64,000 nucleotides of DNA from Gnetum montanum (taxonomy: Eukaryota; Streptophyta; Gnetopsida; Gnetales; Gnetaceae), in NCBI GenBank assembly GCA_015680685.1, contig MNCI01016355.1, positions 645,106 to 709,105 of the forward strand. Reading direction: 5' to 3'. The position numbers were made by a program, and so were the translations under genes. Shown piece by piece: positions 37,842 to 48,854 of the stretch. The notes below the pieces were generated by a model, which was given only the letters and a program-made list of their open reading frames with translations, searched no databases and had not been told where the DNA came from. Numbering within the stretch: the stretch's first letter is position 1; each line of letters opens with the position of its first letter.

Positions 37842-38733
37842 TGATGAATCATGGTTTGCCAGGTGCTGATATCGGACCACTGTTATTGAACCCCTTATAT
37901 TGGGTACAAGATATCAGGTCTGATGAGTCCCAATATTGGACCCCCAATATCGGGTACCTGATATCATAGCCTAGCTAGCGATATTAGGTACGCGATATTG
38001 TGGTTCCTATGTGAGCCTATAAATACACAATGGGGCACACGAGAAAGTAATAGGAAGTTAGTGTTAGAGTAAAATATTTTTGTCAGTTTTTCCTCTCAAC
38101 CCTTTCCCCAGTGCATGCCTACAATGTGATGATTGTAATTGTACAGAACCTTTATTCGAGTGTGACGTACTTGGACATGCACATGACTGGCAATAAATAT
38201 TGAGATTACTTCATCATTACAATATTTACTTAATTTTAATTATTATTTATTGCTTTCATAATTAATATTTCTCTACCATCATCTCCTACCCCTAGTAGTA
38301 AACGTGGAATGAGTACAACTTAATCACGAGCATTAAGTATGACTACTTGGTATCCCAATAGCATGCCTAGGACATGCGCTTGGTAATCCTAGTGGTAGTA
38401 CATGAGGTCCAAGATGTGTATGGATGATTAAGGATGGATGCTCATCGCACTTATGCTAGCTTAGACTCTCTTCACCCTTTCCCTCTTAGTTAAAACAAAG
38501 TTACTTTCCATTGCCTCTAGGAGTAACACTAGTTTAGGACCACATCATACACCTCACTCTAGACTAAACCATACGTGACAAAGCAAATGCTAGTCTAGGT
38601 GGAAAGACAATGAAGTATGATCAACGAGTAACTATCTAGATACCACAACTAGCCTATCTACGGAGTTCGACCGAATTGTGTGTGAACGCTCGTATTCATA
38701 TGGTTGAGTGTAGGGGTACCTTGCCACTCATCA
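37842..38733 (+). repeat. 3' LTR of element A
   Basis: 892 bp, preceded by the tract TCATGGGGGTA. TATA box at 38,018-38,025. Confidence 0.92.
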
Positions 38734-38786
38734 CTATTCTATGTGAGATTCTATAATGATGAAGAATAATCTTGATCTATATTATC

Positions 38787-39552
38787 TGATGAATCACATT
38801 TTTTTTTCTACTTTGACATCAGAGCTTCGACATTGGGTATTCGACATCGAAGCCTAGATGCAATGTCGGGGGGTATACATTGGCCTATAAATATAGTGCC
38901 TAGGCTCCTGATTTGGCATTAGTTTTTCAGTCAAAGTAGTAAAGCTCTTGTAGTTTTTTTTCTCTAGAGTTAGAATATTTTCTGAGTGCCCGCAGTAAGA
39001 GTCTAAGTGTATACGGTTCTTTGTTTGAACACTAATGTACCTAAGCGCAGTAGTGTGATGGGAATAGGAATAAACTCTTTTGACAATCCTTGTAACACTG
39101 AGAATAGACTAAGGTTTCTTTTAATGCAATTTACTTTATTGCATTTCAATTAAGCAAATGATTTCTAGTTGTTAATGAACACAAGAAACACTTAACGTTT
39201 GGTAGTCTAGCAGCACTATATGTGTTCAGGAAAGTAGGGTGGTTACTTGTGTTAGGCTAGCTAGGTAGTAGATGAATTAGATATTAAATTGCTTTACCTT
39301 TCATTCTTGTTATAGGTGATCAAAATTATAAAACATAAAATAAGAAAAATCATGTCCCTTAGTTACACTTAAATCATACCCCTGAGCTTCACAAGTGTAG
39401 TTGGGAAGACAATGAACATTCTCAATGGACATTTCACTTCTTAGAAGAACTAGTGCACTAGAGAACTATAGGTCCATAGAATTTGACTAGATCATGCACA
39501 AATGCCTTAGTGATTCATATGATTGGGTGTAGGGGTACCTCACCACTCATCA
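38787..39552 (+). repeat. 5' LTR of element B
   Basis: 766 bp, about 97 bp shorter than the 3' LTR, mostly from losses in the U3 motif array and near 39,180. TATA box at 38,886-38,893. Confidence 0.9.
38886..38893 (+). promoter_or_regulatory. TATA box of element B 5' LTR
   Basis: TATAAATA followed by TAGTGCC; the same context occurs in the 3' LTR (48,129-48,136) and in D' (54,736-54,743). Confidence 0.7.
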
Positions 39553-39712
39553 TTGCGTAGTTGTTGGGGAACTTTTTGTTGTTTCGTGCACTATCTAGGA
39601 TTTAGTGAAAATTATTTAAATCATTGGAATGAACCATAGAGTCACATCACATCTTAATATTACTACAAAAAAATTTTAAAGCACACTATGATTTTTCTTT
39701 TTCTAACATAAA

Positions 39713-42300
39713 ATGTCTTCTTCTCATAGGAGTGATTCTCCATCCAAGTCTAATAAATCTTATCAACAAGTGCCTCAATAGTATTGAATGGTATATGCTC
39801 ATCTTGATGAGTATATATCCAATTTCACTTTCATCCTACATTAGGATGAACAGCTATGGTGGAGTGACCTAGAAGGCAACAATGTGTTGCTACCTGATCA
39901 ATCTGTTCCTACAATGCTTTAACAAGCACTTATTCATCTGGGTCTTTAGGAACATCATGTTGAGTATGTTGTGCAAGACAATGATGTTAGGGATTATCAT
40001 CCCATAGAGGCACAACGTCTCTAGGATTTCTAGTTAGAGAAACATTATGAATTTGTGAGGAAAATGATTTAATGATTCCCCATTCTTTTTGTACCAAAAT
40101 AATGGTGGGGAACCCTTCTCTAGGGGTTTTCCATTAAGTGAAATTCCTCTCTTTGACTTCAATGATGGAGGTCAAAACCAAAACTTGCAATCCACAATTC
40201 ACAATCCTGGTTTTGGTAAGAATGGATCCAATGATAAAGAAGGATCCAAAGAGGCAAGTCAAGGTAAAGATGTAGATAAGAAACGAGATCATGATTGTGG
40301 TCACAATTGTCAAAGAGGTGGTAGCAAGCACCGTGATGGTGCTAGTCCTCCTTCCTATTCCCCTTTGTCATCATCATCATCTTCTTCTTTTAGCTTTGAT
40401 TACAGGTGCAAGAGGCGAGACCATGATGGAGGTGACCAAAATGACTGACAGAACTGAAATGACCATCGGGAAAGGCAAGAACAAGGGCATGGACATTCAA
40501 GAGAGGCACATTGCCATCAATGAAGGGGTAGTAGAGGGCATCATAGGCACCATGATCAAGGCCTCGATGAGCCTTTGCTTGCTACCTAAAGTATGCTCAA
40601 TATTGCCAAGGTAGTACGAATTCCAACAAGGCATGTGAAGGATAGTTGGATCAAAAGGCTAGACATGAACAATATTCCTTCATGCAAAGGGGGATATAAC
40701 TCTAATTTTTAGAACCATCTCTAAGATTTTCAAGATGCATGTGCCTTGTAGAATATAGAAAATGAGTGGAAAAAACTTAAGTTGTTCCCAAGGACACTCA
40801 TCAAAGAAGTAGAGAAATGGTATCGATCCTTAGAGTCGAAACCTATCAAACAATGGAGTACCATGCTTGAATTATTTAATGATAAATATCAAACATACTC
40901 TAAAGTGTCCAACTTAAGAAGGTAAATCCAAGGATGGAAAGAAGGAACACATGAACTCTTAGATGCTGGCATCAACCAATACTATTCCTTAATGCTCATG
41001 GTTATTCTCAACTGGATCAACTTTGCCACATTATAGATGGGCTTCGATCAAAAACGAGAAGAACCCTTGGTGTTTATGCCCAAGGGTGACTATTAGAATT
41101 AAGTTTCTATTAGATACAAAGATTAATCGTGTAGGTAGCTAAAGAGAAGGGTGAACTAAGAAGAAGAGAAAGTGTAGAAGAGTATAATCATGATCCTTCC
41201 ATTCACAAGAGGGAGGTTCAATTCTGTGACAGTGAAGATGAATCCGCATCTAATGAGGTGGTGAATAGAAAAACCTTACCACTCCAAAAATTTCAATTTG
41301 AAATTACAATCAAGATTGATAAGTTATGGGATTAGTTATGAGACTCCATGGATAGTAGATTCCAAGCTGTTCTAAAAATTGTTGAAGAGTCTAGAAAACA
41401 AGGTAGTGATTGTGAGCGTAGGAGGTGCAAGGAAGTTGAACATGCCTATCATAAATGTAAGGGCAAGATTACTATGATAGAAGAGGTTGTGGAAAGAAAA
41501 TTAGATGATGATAGTGGATGTGACATCTACCAATATGTACATCCTAAGGGATGCTGCCCCATTGTGTCACACTTACAAGAGTATGGGATGTATGCTTTGA
41601 ATCCATGACTAACACAAAGGCAAACATCCAGAAGATCACCTTACCCTCTAGGTAATTTTAGGCAGTTCCACCAGCAACAACTATATTATCCAAGCGGAGC
41701 TCCATTGCAACCATATGAGTAGCATTAATAGTGGCAGCAACCACAATCATGGGCATTGGCACCACCAAGATTGCAATACCCTTATGGACAAATTGATCCA
41801 TATGGTTGCTATATTCAGCAACCACTATTTCCACATGACTCCTCTAGTTACGTTTCAACTTTCCAATATCACTACCACCCTTCTGATTATTATCAAAATC
41901 ATTTTTCACTTGAAAGAAGGGATACCACCTCTTACCCTTATCCCTCTCCTATCCTTGCAAATGTTCCTCCTGCACCTACACAGCTACCACTTGCTCTACT
42001 ACCAACTCAATTATATCAACACAATGCTACGAGGACCATTAATCTACAACTGATTCATCAACCAAGTGGGTTGAAGACTCGATCAAAGAAAAGGCATTTC
42101 TTCCTACCACACAGTTTGCCTAAGTCCTCAAATAAACCCACAATTAACAACCCTATCCCTCCATCTTCCTTTGTATCAAACACTTATGAGTCCCCTTCCA
42201 ACCAAAATCTACCTAGGATCCATACTGTAATGCTTACTCACACTGTATCTAATTGGATCTATGCTAGAAACCTTCCTAAGAAATTAGCTGTCCTGGAAGT
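39713..42300 (+). pseudogene. gag of element B
   Basis: ATG at 39,713 begins MSSSHRSDSPSKS. A conserved N-terminal block (39,785-40,070) contains YAHLDEYISNFTFILH. It is followed by a Lys/Asp/Ser-rich low-complexity segment (40,089-40,448) and a capsid-like region (40,640-41,110: VEKWYRSLESKP, MLELFNDKYQTYSKVSNLRR). The Cys/His motif is at 41,519-41,572 (C-x6-HPKG-x-CP-x3-H), and a Pro/Tyr-rich tail runs to about 42,200. Numerous stops and frameshifts; not translatable as one protein. Confidence 0.75.
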
Positions 42301-42642
42301 CCTCTCATTTATTTATAGATTGTTGAGAATGAACCATGCAAATCTCTTCTTGACTTAGTTTATAATGTCAATTTAATTTCTCACAAGATGTACACTACAT
42401 GGAACCTACCTCCTCTCAAGAAGAGCAACATAAGATTAGAATTGCCATACCAGTCCATAACTATTCCATTGAGACTAGTAGAAGACACTGTGGCCACTAT
42501 TTGTGGGTGGTCTTATCTTGCTAATTTTCTAATGATCAAAATGGAGAACTACAAAGGGGATTTTCCAATCATCATGGGAAGGGAATGGCTTAGTACTATT
42601 GATGTCAGAATGGGTATCAGAGATCTTTCATTGGAAATATAA
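42301..42642 (+). pseudogene. Retropepsin-like protease of element B
   Basis: NEPCKSLLDLVYNVNLIS occupies the active-site position, with DLV where DSG or DTG is usual. It is followed by PIIMGREWLSTIDVRMG, the family's ILGRPWL-type second motif. TAA at 42,640 ends the readable part. Probably inactive. Confidence 0.65.
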
Positions 42643-43149
42643 AAAAAAATGCATTCAAAAAGATCGAGAAGAAGAGAGTTCCATGTATAACATATAACAA
42701 TACAAGGTGCAACTATGTGTAGGAACTTTGGGCTATAACATAAGCATCTATCTCTGCATATAAGTAGTGTGCACCAGAAGTCAAAACTCAAAGGTGTCTA
42801 TATGTAGTAGCCACAAAACAAGAGGGCACCCGGTGGCTGATCGCTGATTTTGAGAGTAGCACACTTTGCATGGAATTGAATAAGAGCTTAACATGTGCAT
42901 ATGTCATAGGCATGGATGAACTAGAGCAAGTTCATCACCAACTCTCTGATGATACAAATGATGATGCCTATTGGGAAGAGTTGGAAATTCTTAAAAGTTT
43001 CAAGCAAGAGCCCCTTGATCTAAAAATGCTACCAGCTAGAATGGAATATGTGTTTTTGAAAATGGAAAGCCAATCATAATCAATGCAAATCTTGCTCCAG
43101 AGTAGAAAAAGATGCTATTGAAGGTATTTTAAAAATGATTAGCATATTT

Positions 43150-43700
43150 TGCTTGGTCATATCCTAAACTCACAGGGATTGATCCTAGGATATGCCACCA
43201 TCGCATCTACACTAATTCAACCATGAAGCCAGAAAGATAGCCACAGAGGCAATCGAACCCCAAACTAAAGTAGATCGTCAATGAGGAAATTGAGCAACTC
43301 CTCAAGGCATGGTTCATTTATCCCATTGCCGATAGTGAGTGGGTTAGTCCACTCATGATTGTACCAAAGAAAATAGACAAGTGGTGAGTCTGTATCGATT
43401 TTTGATTGCTACATATAAAAACATTCAAGGATTATTTTCCATTTCATTTGTTAATGAGGTGCTAGACACAATATTTGGGCATTGCTACTGCAATTTTCTA
43501 GATGGTTATAGTGAATATAACCAAATTCAAATTGCACTAGAGGACCAAGCAAAGACAATATTCATGAGTCCTTAGGGGACTTTTGCATATCACAAGATGC
43601 CATTTGGTCTATGCAATGCTCCTACTTGTGGAATTCTTTATGGTTGACTTCTCCACTTATGGAGCTATATTTGAGTAAGCCCTAGACTACCTTGAACAAG
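43150..43700 (+). pseudogene. Reverse transcriptase of element B, catalytic segment deleted
   Basis: RT blocks are visible: the IPKKIDKW-R-VCIDF region (43,360-43,405), LDGYSEYNQIQIALEDQAKTIF (43,499-43,564) and FAYHKMPFGLCNAPT (43,583-43,625). Directly after this, about 65 bp present in D' (59,510-59,575) are missing and FMDD is altered to a stop-containing sequence near 43,645. The enzyme cannot be active. Confidence 0.8.
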
Positions 43701-44079
43701 TGCTAAAATGATGTGTTAAAACCAACTTGTGATTCAATTGGAAAAATAGTCATCTAATGGTCCAAGAGGGCATTATATTGGGGCATAGGATATCACAAGT
43801 AGGAATTGAGATAAACCCTGAGAAAATAAGGATCAGCCAAGGAATAACTTATCAACCAAAAATTATCAAAGATGTTTGATCATTCCTTGGACATATTGGC
43901 TACTACTGGAAATTCATAGAGAATGTATCTAAGATCACAAAATTGTTGGTGGAGCTAACAAAGAAAGATGCTCCCTTTGTTTGGATGGCAAAATGTGAAA
44001 AACCATTCCAATAGCTAAAAGATAAACTTATAGAAACTCCAGTCCTACAAGCACCTAACTGGTCTAGACCATTTTAAAT

Positions 44080-44450
44080 CATGATGAATGCATCAAATTA
44101 TGCCTTAGGAGATGTGCTTACATAGCTAGATGACAAGAAATGTCCATACTACATCCACTACGCTAGCTGAAGCACTGTGGGTGCACAACTAAACTACACC
44201 ACTACATAGAAAGAGTTTATGGCAGTGGTGTTTGCTCTAGAAAAATATAGGCATTATGTGCTTGGATACAAGGTGTTTATGCACACATACCATAGTGCCA
44301 TCTGCTTCCTGATGAACAAGCCAATGGTGAGTCCCTGTGTCATACAGTGGCTAATGATCTTGCAGGAATTTGATCTTACAATGGTAGATCAATAGGGCAC
44401 TGAGAATGTGGTTGCTGATAACTTGTCTTAGTTGCAATGGGACAACAAAG
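44080..44450 (+). pseudogene. RNase H domain of element B
   Basis: Recognisable as MNASNYALGDVL, LNYTTT, FMAVVFALEKYRHYVLG, MILQEFDLTMVDQ and GTENVVADNLS. The first catalytic Asp is Asn (CDAS-type motif reads MNAS), and the YTDH block reads HTYH. In-frame TAG stops. Confidence 0.75.
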
Positions 44451-44539
44451 AGAAAGAAAACCCATTGTCTGATATGTTTCCTCATGAACTTCTCTTTGCT
44501 AGAGCTATAATTGAACAATTTCCCAATGAGCCTAATTAG

Positions 44540-45850
44540 TATGATGGCATTTTCACCTATCTTCTCACCCAAGAGATGCCATAAGGGTTGGATCATTGAA
44601 AGAAACAACGGTTTCTTCACCAAGTAAAACACTTCATGAAGATTAATGGAAACCTCTATAAGATGTGTGCCAATGGCCTGGTTCGTTAGCGTATCCCTAA
44701 TGCCAATCAACTACATGTTCTCCAAGATGCTTATGAAGGTCCTTGTGAAGGACACTATGCTAGGAGACACACGACCATTAAAATCTTGATGGCAGGGTAC
44801 TATTGGCCAACAATCTTTAGGGATTCTTACCATTATGTCTACTCTTGTGAACGATGCTAATGAGATTGTGGAATGACTACTTGAATGGAGGGATCTCAAT
44901 AATGGATTCAACGACTAGAACCCTTTGACATATGGGGCATTGACTTCATGGGTTCCATCACACCCATTTCAAATAAAAAGGCATACATCATAGTCGTTGT
45001 TGACTATTGTACAAAATAGGTAGAAGTAGTAGCTGTCATTGATTGTACATCTTCTACTGTTGCTTGGTTTGTACAACAAAATGTTGTAAATAGGTTTGGT
45101 GTGCCATGTGCATTAATTTTTAATAATGAAACTCACTTTACATGCACTACTTTTCAAAAGCTCATGTAATGCTTGGGGGTTGAACATAAATTCACAACAC
45201 CATACCACCCCCAAGCTAATGGTCAAGCTGAGGTTACCAATAGGGAAATCACAAGGATTCTAACAAGAACTGTTAGCAAATATAGGAAAGACTATAGCAC
45301 AAAACTCAAAAATGCCCTTTGGGCCTACCACTCAACATGGAAACTTCCTATAGGCTACTCTCCCTATGAGCTCGTGTATGAAAAATTACCAACACTTCCT
45401 ATTCAATCTAAACTTTGTACACTTTCAACAGTCTGTGACCTTGACCTTGACTTGAGTTTAGCACAAAAAGAAAAACTAATGAATCTCAACTTGCTAGATG
45501 GTGACCTTGACCTTGACTTGAGTCTAGCACAAAAAGAAAAACTAATGAATCTCAACTTGCTGGATGAAAATTGATTGGTAGCCCTATCATCTAATAGGTT
45601 GTACAAGGCCTACAACAAAGAGTGTCATGACCTTAAAATCAAAAAAGTTAAATTTCAACCTGGAGATAAGGTTCTCTACTGGAACCCCACACACATACCT
45701 CAATGAACTAAGTTCCAAATGTTATGGAAAGAACCTTACATCATTTATGAAACTTTTTATTTTAGGGCCATGATGATCTACAAACTTGAGAGCCCAAACA
45801 AGAAATAGTTGGTCAACATCCAACAAATCAAACCTTCCACAAGCATAAGT
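44540..45850 (+). pseudogene. Integrase of element B
   Basis: A HHCC-type zinc region lies at 44,730-44,860 (GHYARRHT ... YVYSCERC). The core follows, with WGIDFMG (44,931-44,951), FGVPCALIFNNETHF (45,095-45,140, where the second catalytic Asp reads Asn) and YHPQANGQAEVTNREI (45,200-45,250, carrying the Glu). ALWAYHSTWKLPIGYSPYELVY and a GPY/F-like end FQPGDKVLYW come next. A 66-bp in-frame tandem duplication sits at 45,435-45,566. Several TAG stops. The order RT-RNase H-integrase identifies a Ty3/Gypsy element. Confidence 0.85.
45435..45566 (+). repeat. 66-bp in-frame tandem duplication in integrase
   Basis: Two copies (45,435-45,500 and 45,501-45,566) differ at about two positions. Each encodes 22 residues including DLSLAQKEKLMNLNLLD. 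Confidence 0.97.
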
Positions 45851-45959
45851 TAGCTAATACAACAAATACCTCATCAGATGGACAACCATGTTCCATATTT
45901 CAGATCTCCTCCTTACAACTTAGTTGTGGGGGAGATGGCCATCCATGTTAACCATATAA

Positions 45960-47991
45960 ATTGCTTCTTAGTTTTTCAACTTTTTTGTTTTACATATTTT
46001 TTTGTTTTGTTTTACAACTTTTTCTTTTAAACATTCTTTATTTTACATCTTCTTGTTTTCATGTTATTAATCTNGTTTTCTTTTACACATTCTTTATTTT
46101 ACATCTTCTTGTTTTCATGTTATTAATCTTTTCTAATTTTTGTTTTATGCCATCATTAGTACATTTGCTATTTCTTGAATATTTTACATTTTCTTTATTT
46201 TATTTTATTTTATTTTTGTTTTTGTGTAAATTTCTAACTTTTTGTTAATAAGTGCCAAGTACAATGATAATGCATTGCTTGATGGTGGTATGTAATATTT
46301 TTTTTTTGATTGTTGGTGTATGGTTTTTGGCTTTGAATTTCTTTACAGATAATTAGGGCATGGTTTCTTTTTCATGCAACAGGCAGTGAGTCCACAACAT
46401 CCACCCATCCACAAACTCTATGGTTTTCCTTGTTCTAGAAACGTGCAATCCCTTTTTTATTAACAAAAATTTAACAAATTTATGACTTTGGTAGTTTCTG
46501 GAATTGGGAAGGATTCAAAGGTTTGAATAGGGTGTGGCTTCAAGGGGATTTGGTATTCTTCATGCTTGTCTATTTGCCTGGGTGCATGTGTGTCTTCATG
46601 GATTTCTTACTATTATGTGTCAACCAATAAAAGGAAGTTGAATACGTCTTTGCATGGTGTGGTTCTCATTAGAAAAAAAATGATGGGAATTCAAAGCACA
46701 TCCCTTAGACAAAATATGCATACATCTTTGCATGGCGTGGTTCCCATTTCAAAAAAAAATGACAATGAGAATTCAAAGCACACCCCTTAGACAAAATAAA
46801 CAAGCTATAAGCGTTTGTTATGGAACTAGTCCCCTCTAACTAAGGCACTTTCTCACTTCCTACTTCTCTTTTCTTCTCTAATAAGGAATGGTGGTTGTTC
46901 TGTGGGAGCACTCTTGTGTCTTAGGGGATGGACTAGTCTTAGAATGACGATGTGAAGTCACTGAACATGGTTGGTTTTGGGTTTGGACTAAGGATGGATC
47001 CTATCAAGTCATTTAACCACAAAATCCATAAGGGACTTCATGTGACCTTAACCAGGGACTCCATTCCACTCTCTCTCATCCATCTATGGTTTCCATGTCT
47101 CACCTCACTGTTAGTTTCATGTTTTGGTCTGATGTCCTGGTTTGATGTGTCAGAATTCTTAGTTAGTTTCTTTCAGGTTTTTGTACTTAAAATTCTATAA
47201 CCATTAATCATCCATGGAGCCCACGGACTCTTTGGTTTGAAGTTATGCAAGGGCATAAAAGGCTTGTGCCTGCTTTGGGAAGGACCCACTTGCATATATT
47301 TTAGTTGGGTTAGTTAAGTTCTTTACTCTTAGACACTCTTACAATCAAATTCTTTTTGTTTACCCCATCAATGACATCTAATTGTGCACATCTTCACAAC
47401 ATTTTTTTAGTAAACTTTCCTTTTTATTATTATGAATTCTTACACCCTCTTTAAATATTTTCCTTGTGTTGAACTTTTTTCAAACTTAATGAATCGCTTA
47501 TCTATTTTACTCTATTTGTTAGCCTTCCTACTAACACTACTCAAGGAATCAATCTATCACAATCACAACCTAGCGAAATGTAACCATCGATGAGACAAGG
47601 CATTTAATGTGTTACACATTGCATACTAATTCATGATTATATTGTGATTTTAGTGGAAAGCATGGATTGGAAGTGGGACTATCTTCACCAAGGATGATGT
47701 GGTAGTACCACATGATGCAGACCATTCATAATCATTGGATCTTCTCTCTCACTCTTTAGCTACCAAGAGGTGTTGGATCTTTGTGTTATGTAGGTGTTCA
47801 CTTCTCTTATCATAAACACCTAATTTTGTAAAAAGTTGTATCTCTATATACTTGGGCACTCAGAGTTTGTCTATTCCATCTGAGTCAGTTTGTATGTCAA
47901 TTAATAATCCCATACCTACCTAATATCTTGTAAAGAACTTATTCCTTCTATTCTTCACTTGAGAATGAGTTTTCATTTAGTCGTGGGGGTA
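45960..47991 (+). other. Non-coding 3' block of element B
   Basis: A T-rich lead (45,960-46,260) with a single N at 46,074 flanked by near-identical 50-bp copies, then a block shared with elements A and the 23.8-30.3 kb element. No gene recognised. Polypurine tract at its end. Confidence 0.55.
46643..46799. repeat. 78-bp tandem duplication
   Basis: Copies begin at 46,643 and 46,721, both with TCTTTGCATGG and an A-run followed by ATTCAAAGCACA. Confidence 0.9.
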
Positions 47992-48854
47992 TGATGAATC
48001 ACATTGTTTTTTTCTACTTTAACGTCGGGTATCTGATGTCAAAGCCTCAATGCCGGGTATCTAACGTTGGGTATCCGATGTCAGAGCCTCAATGCTGGGT
48101 ATCTAACGTCGGAGGGTATACATTGGACTATAAATATAGTGCCTGGGCTTCTAATTGGGCATTAGTTTTTCATAGTTTTTTAGTCAAAGTAGCAAAGCTC
48201 TTACAATTTGTTTTCTCCAAAGTTAGAATATTTTCTAAGTGCCCGCAGTAGGAGTCTAAGTGTGTATGGTTCTTTGTTTGAACACTAATGTACTTGAGTG
48301 CAATAGTGTGATGGAAATAAAAACAAACTCTTTTGACAATCCTTGCAGCACCGTGAATAGATTAATATTTCTTTTAATGCACTTTACTTTATTGCATTTC
48401 AGTTAAGCAATTGATTTCTAGTTGTTAATGAACACAAGCACGACTTCGAGCATACATATAGTACTTGGTAACCCAGCAATGCTTAACATTTGGTAGCCTA
48501 GCAGCACTATATGTGTTTAGGATGTGTCTAGGAAAGTGCGATGATTACTTGTGTTAGGCTAGCTAGGTAGTAGATGAATTAGATCTTAAATTACTTTATC
48601 TTTCATTCTTGTTGTAGGTGATCAAAATTATAAAACATAAAATAAGAAAAATCATGTACCTTAATTACACTTAAACCATACCACTAGGCTTCAAAAGTAT
48701 AGTTGGGAAGACAACGAATGTTCTCAACACCCATTTCACTTCCTAAAAGAACTAGTTCACTAGAGAACTATAGGTCCATGGAATTTGACCGGATTGCACA
48801 TAAATGCTTTAGTGATTCATATGGTTGGGCATAAGGATATCTCACCACTCATCA
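47992..48854 (+). repeat. 3' LTR of element B
   Basis: 863 bp, with U3 carrying repeated GGGTATC(C/T)-GATGTC-like units. TATA box at 48,129-48,136. Confidence 0.9.

Larger units (their letters stand above)
33092..38733 (+). mobile_element. Complete gag-only Gypsy-type element A
   Basis: 5' LTR 33,092-33,982, primer site 33,984-34,001, gag 34,106-35,815, non-coding block, short accessory ORF at 37,224, polypurine tract about 37,832-37,841, 3' LTR 37,842-38,733. Target duplication ATATT/CTATT with one change. No pol. It is homologous to the minus element at 23,798-30,284. Confidence 0.88.
38787..48854 (+). mobile_element. Full-length gag-pol Gypsy element B
   Basis: LTRs 38,787-39,552 and 47,992-48,854, a decayed primer site at 39,553, gag from 39,713, protease, reverse transcriptase, RNase H and integrase to about 45,850, a non-coding 3' block, and polypurine tract TCGTGGGGGTA at 47,981-47,991. 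Flanking pentamers TTATC and TTTTC differ at one base. It sits inside the LTR of element C. Confidence 0.88.

Noticed and set aside
46566-46790. Open frame over the 78-bp duplication as a gene
   Set aside because: The frame consists mainly of the duplicated non-coding unit and has no homolog in the equivalent block of element A.
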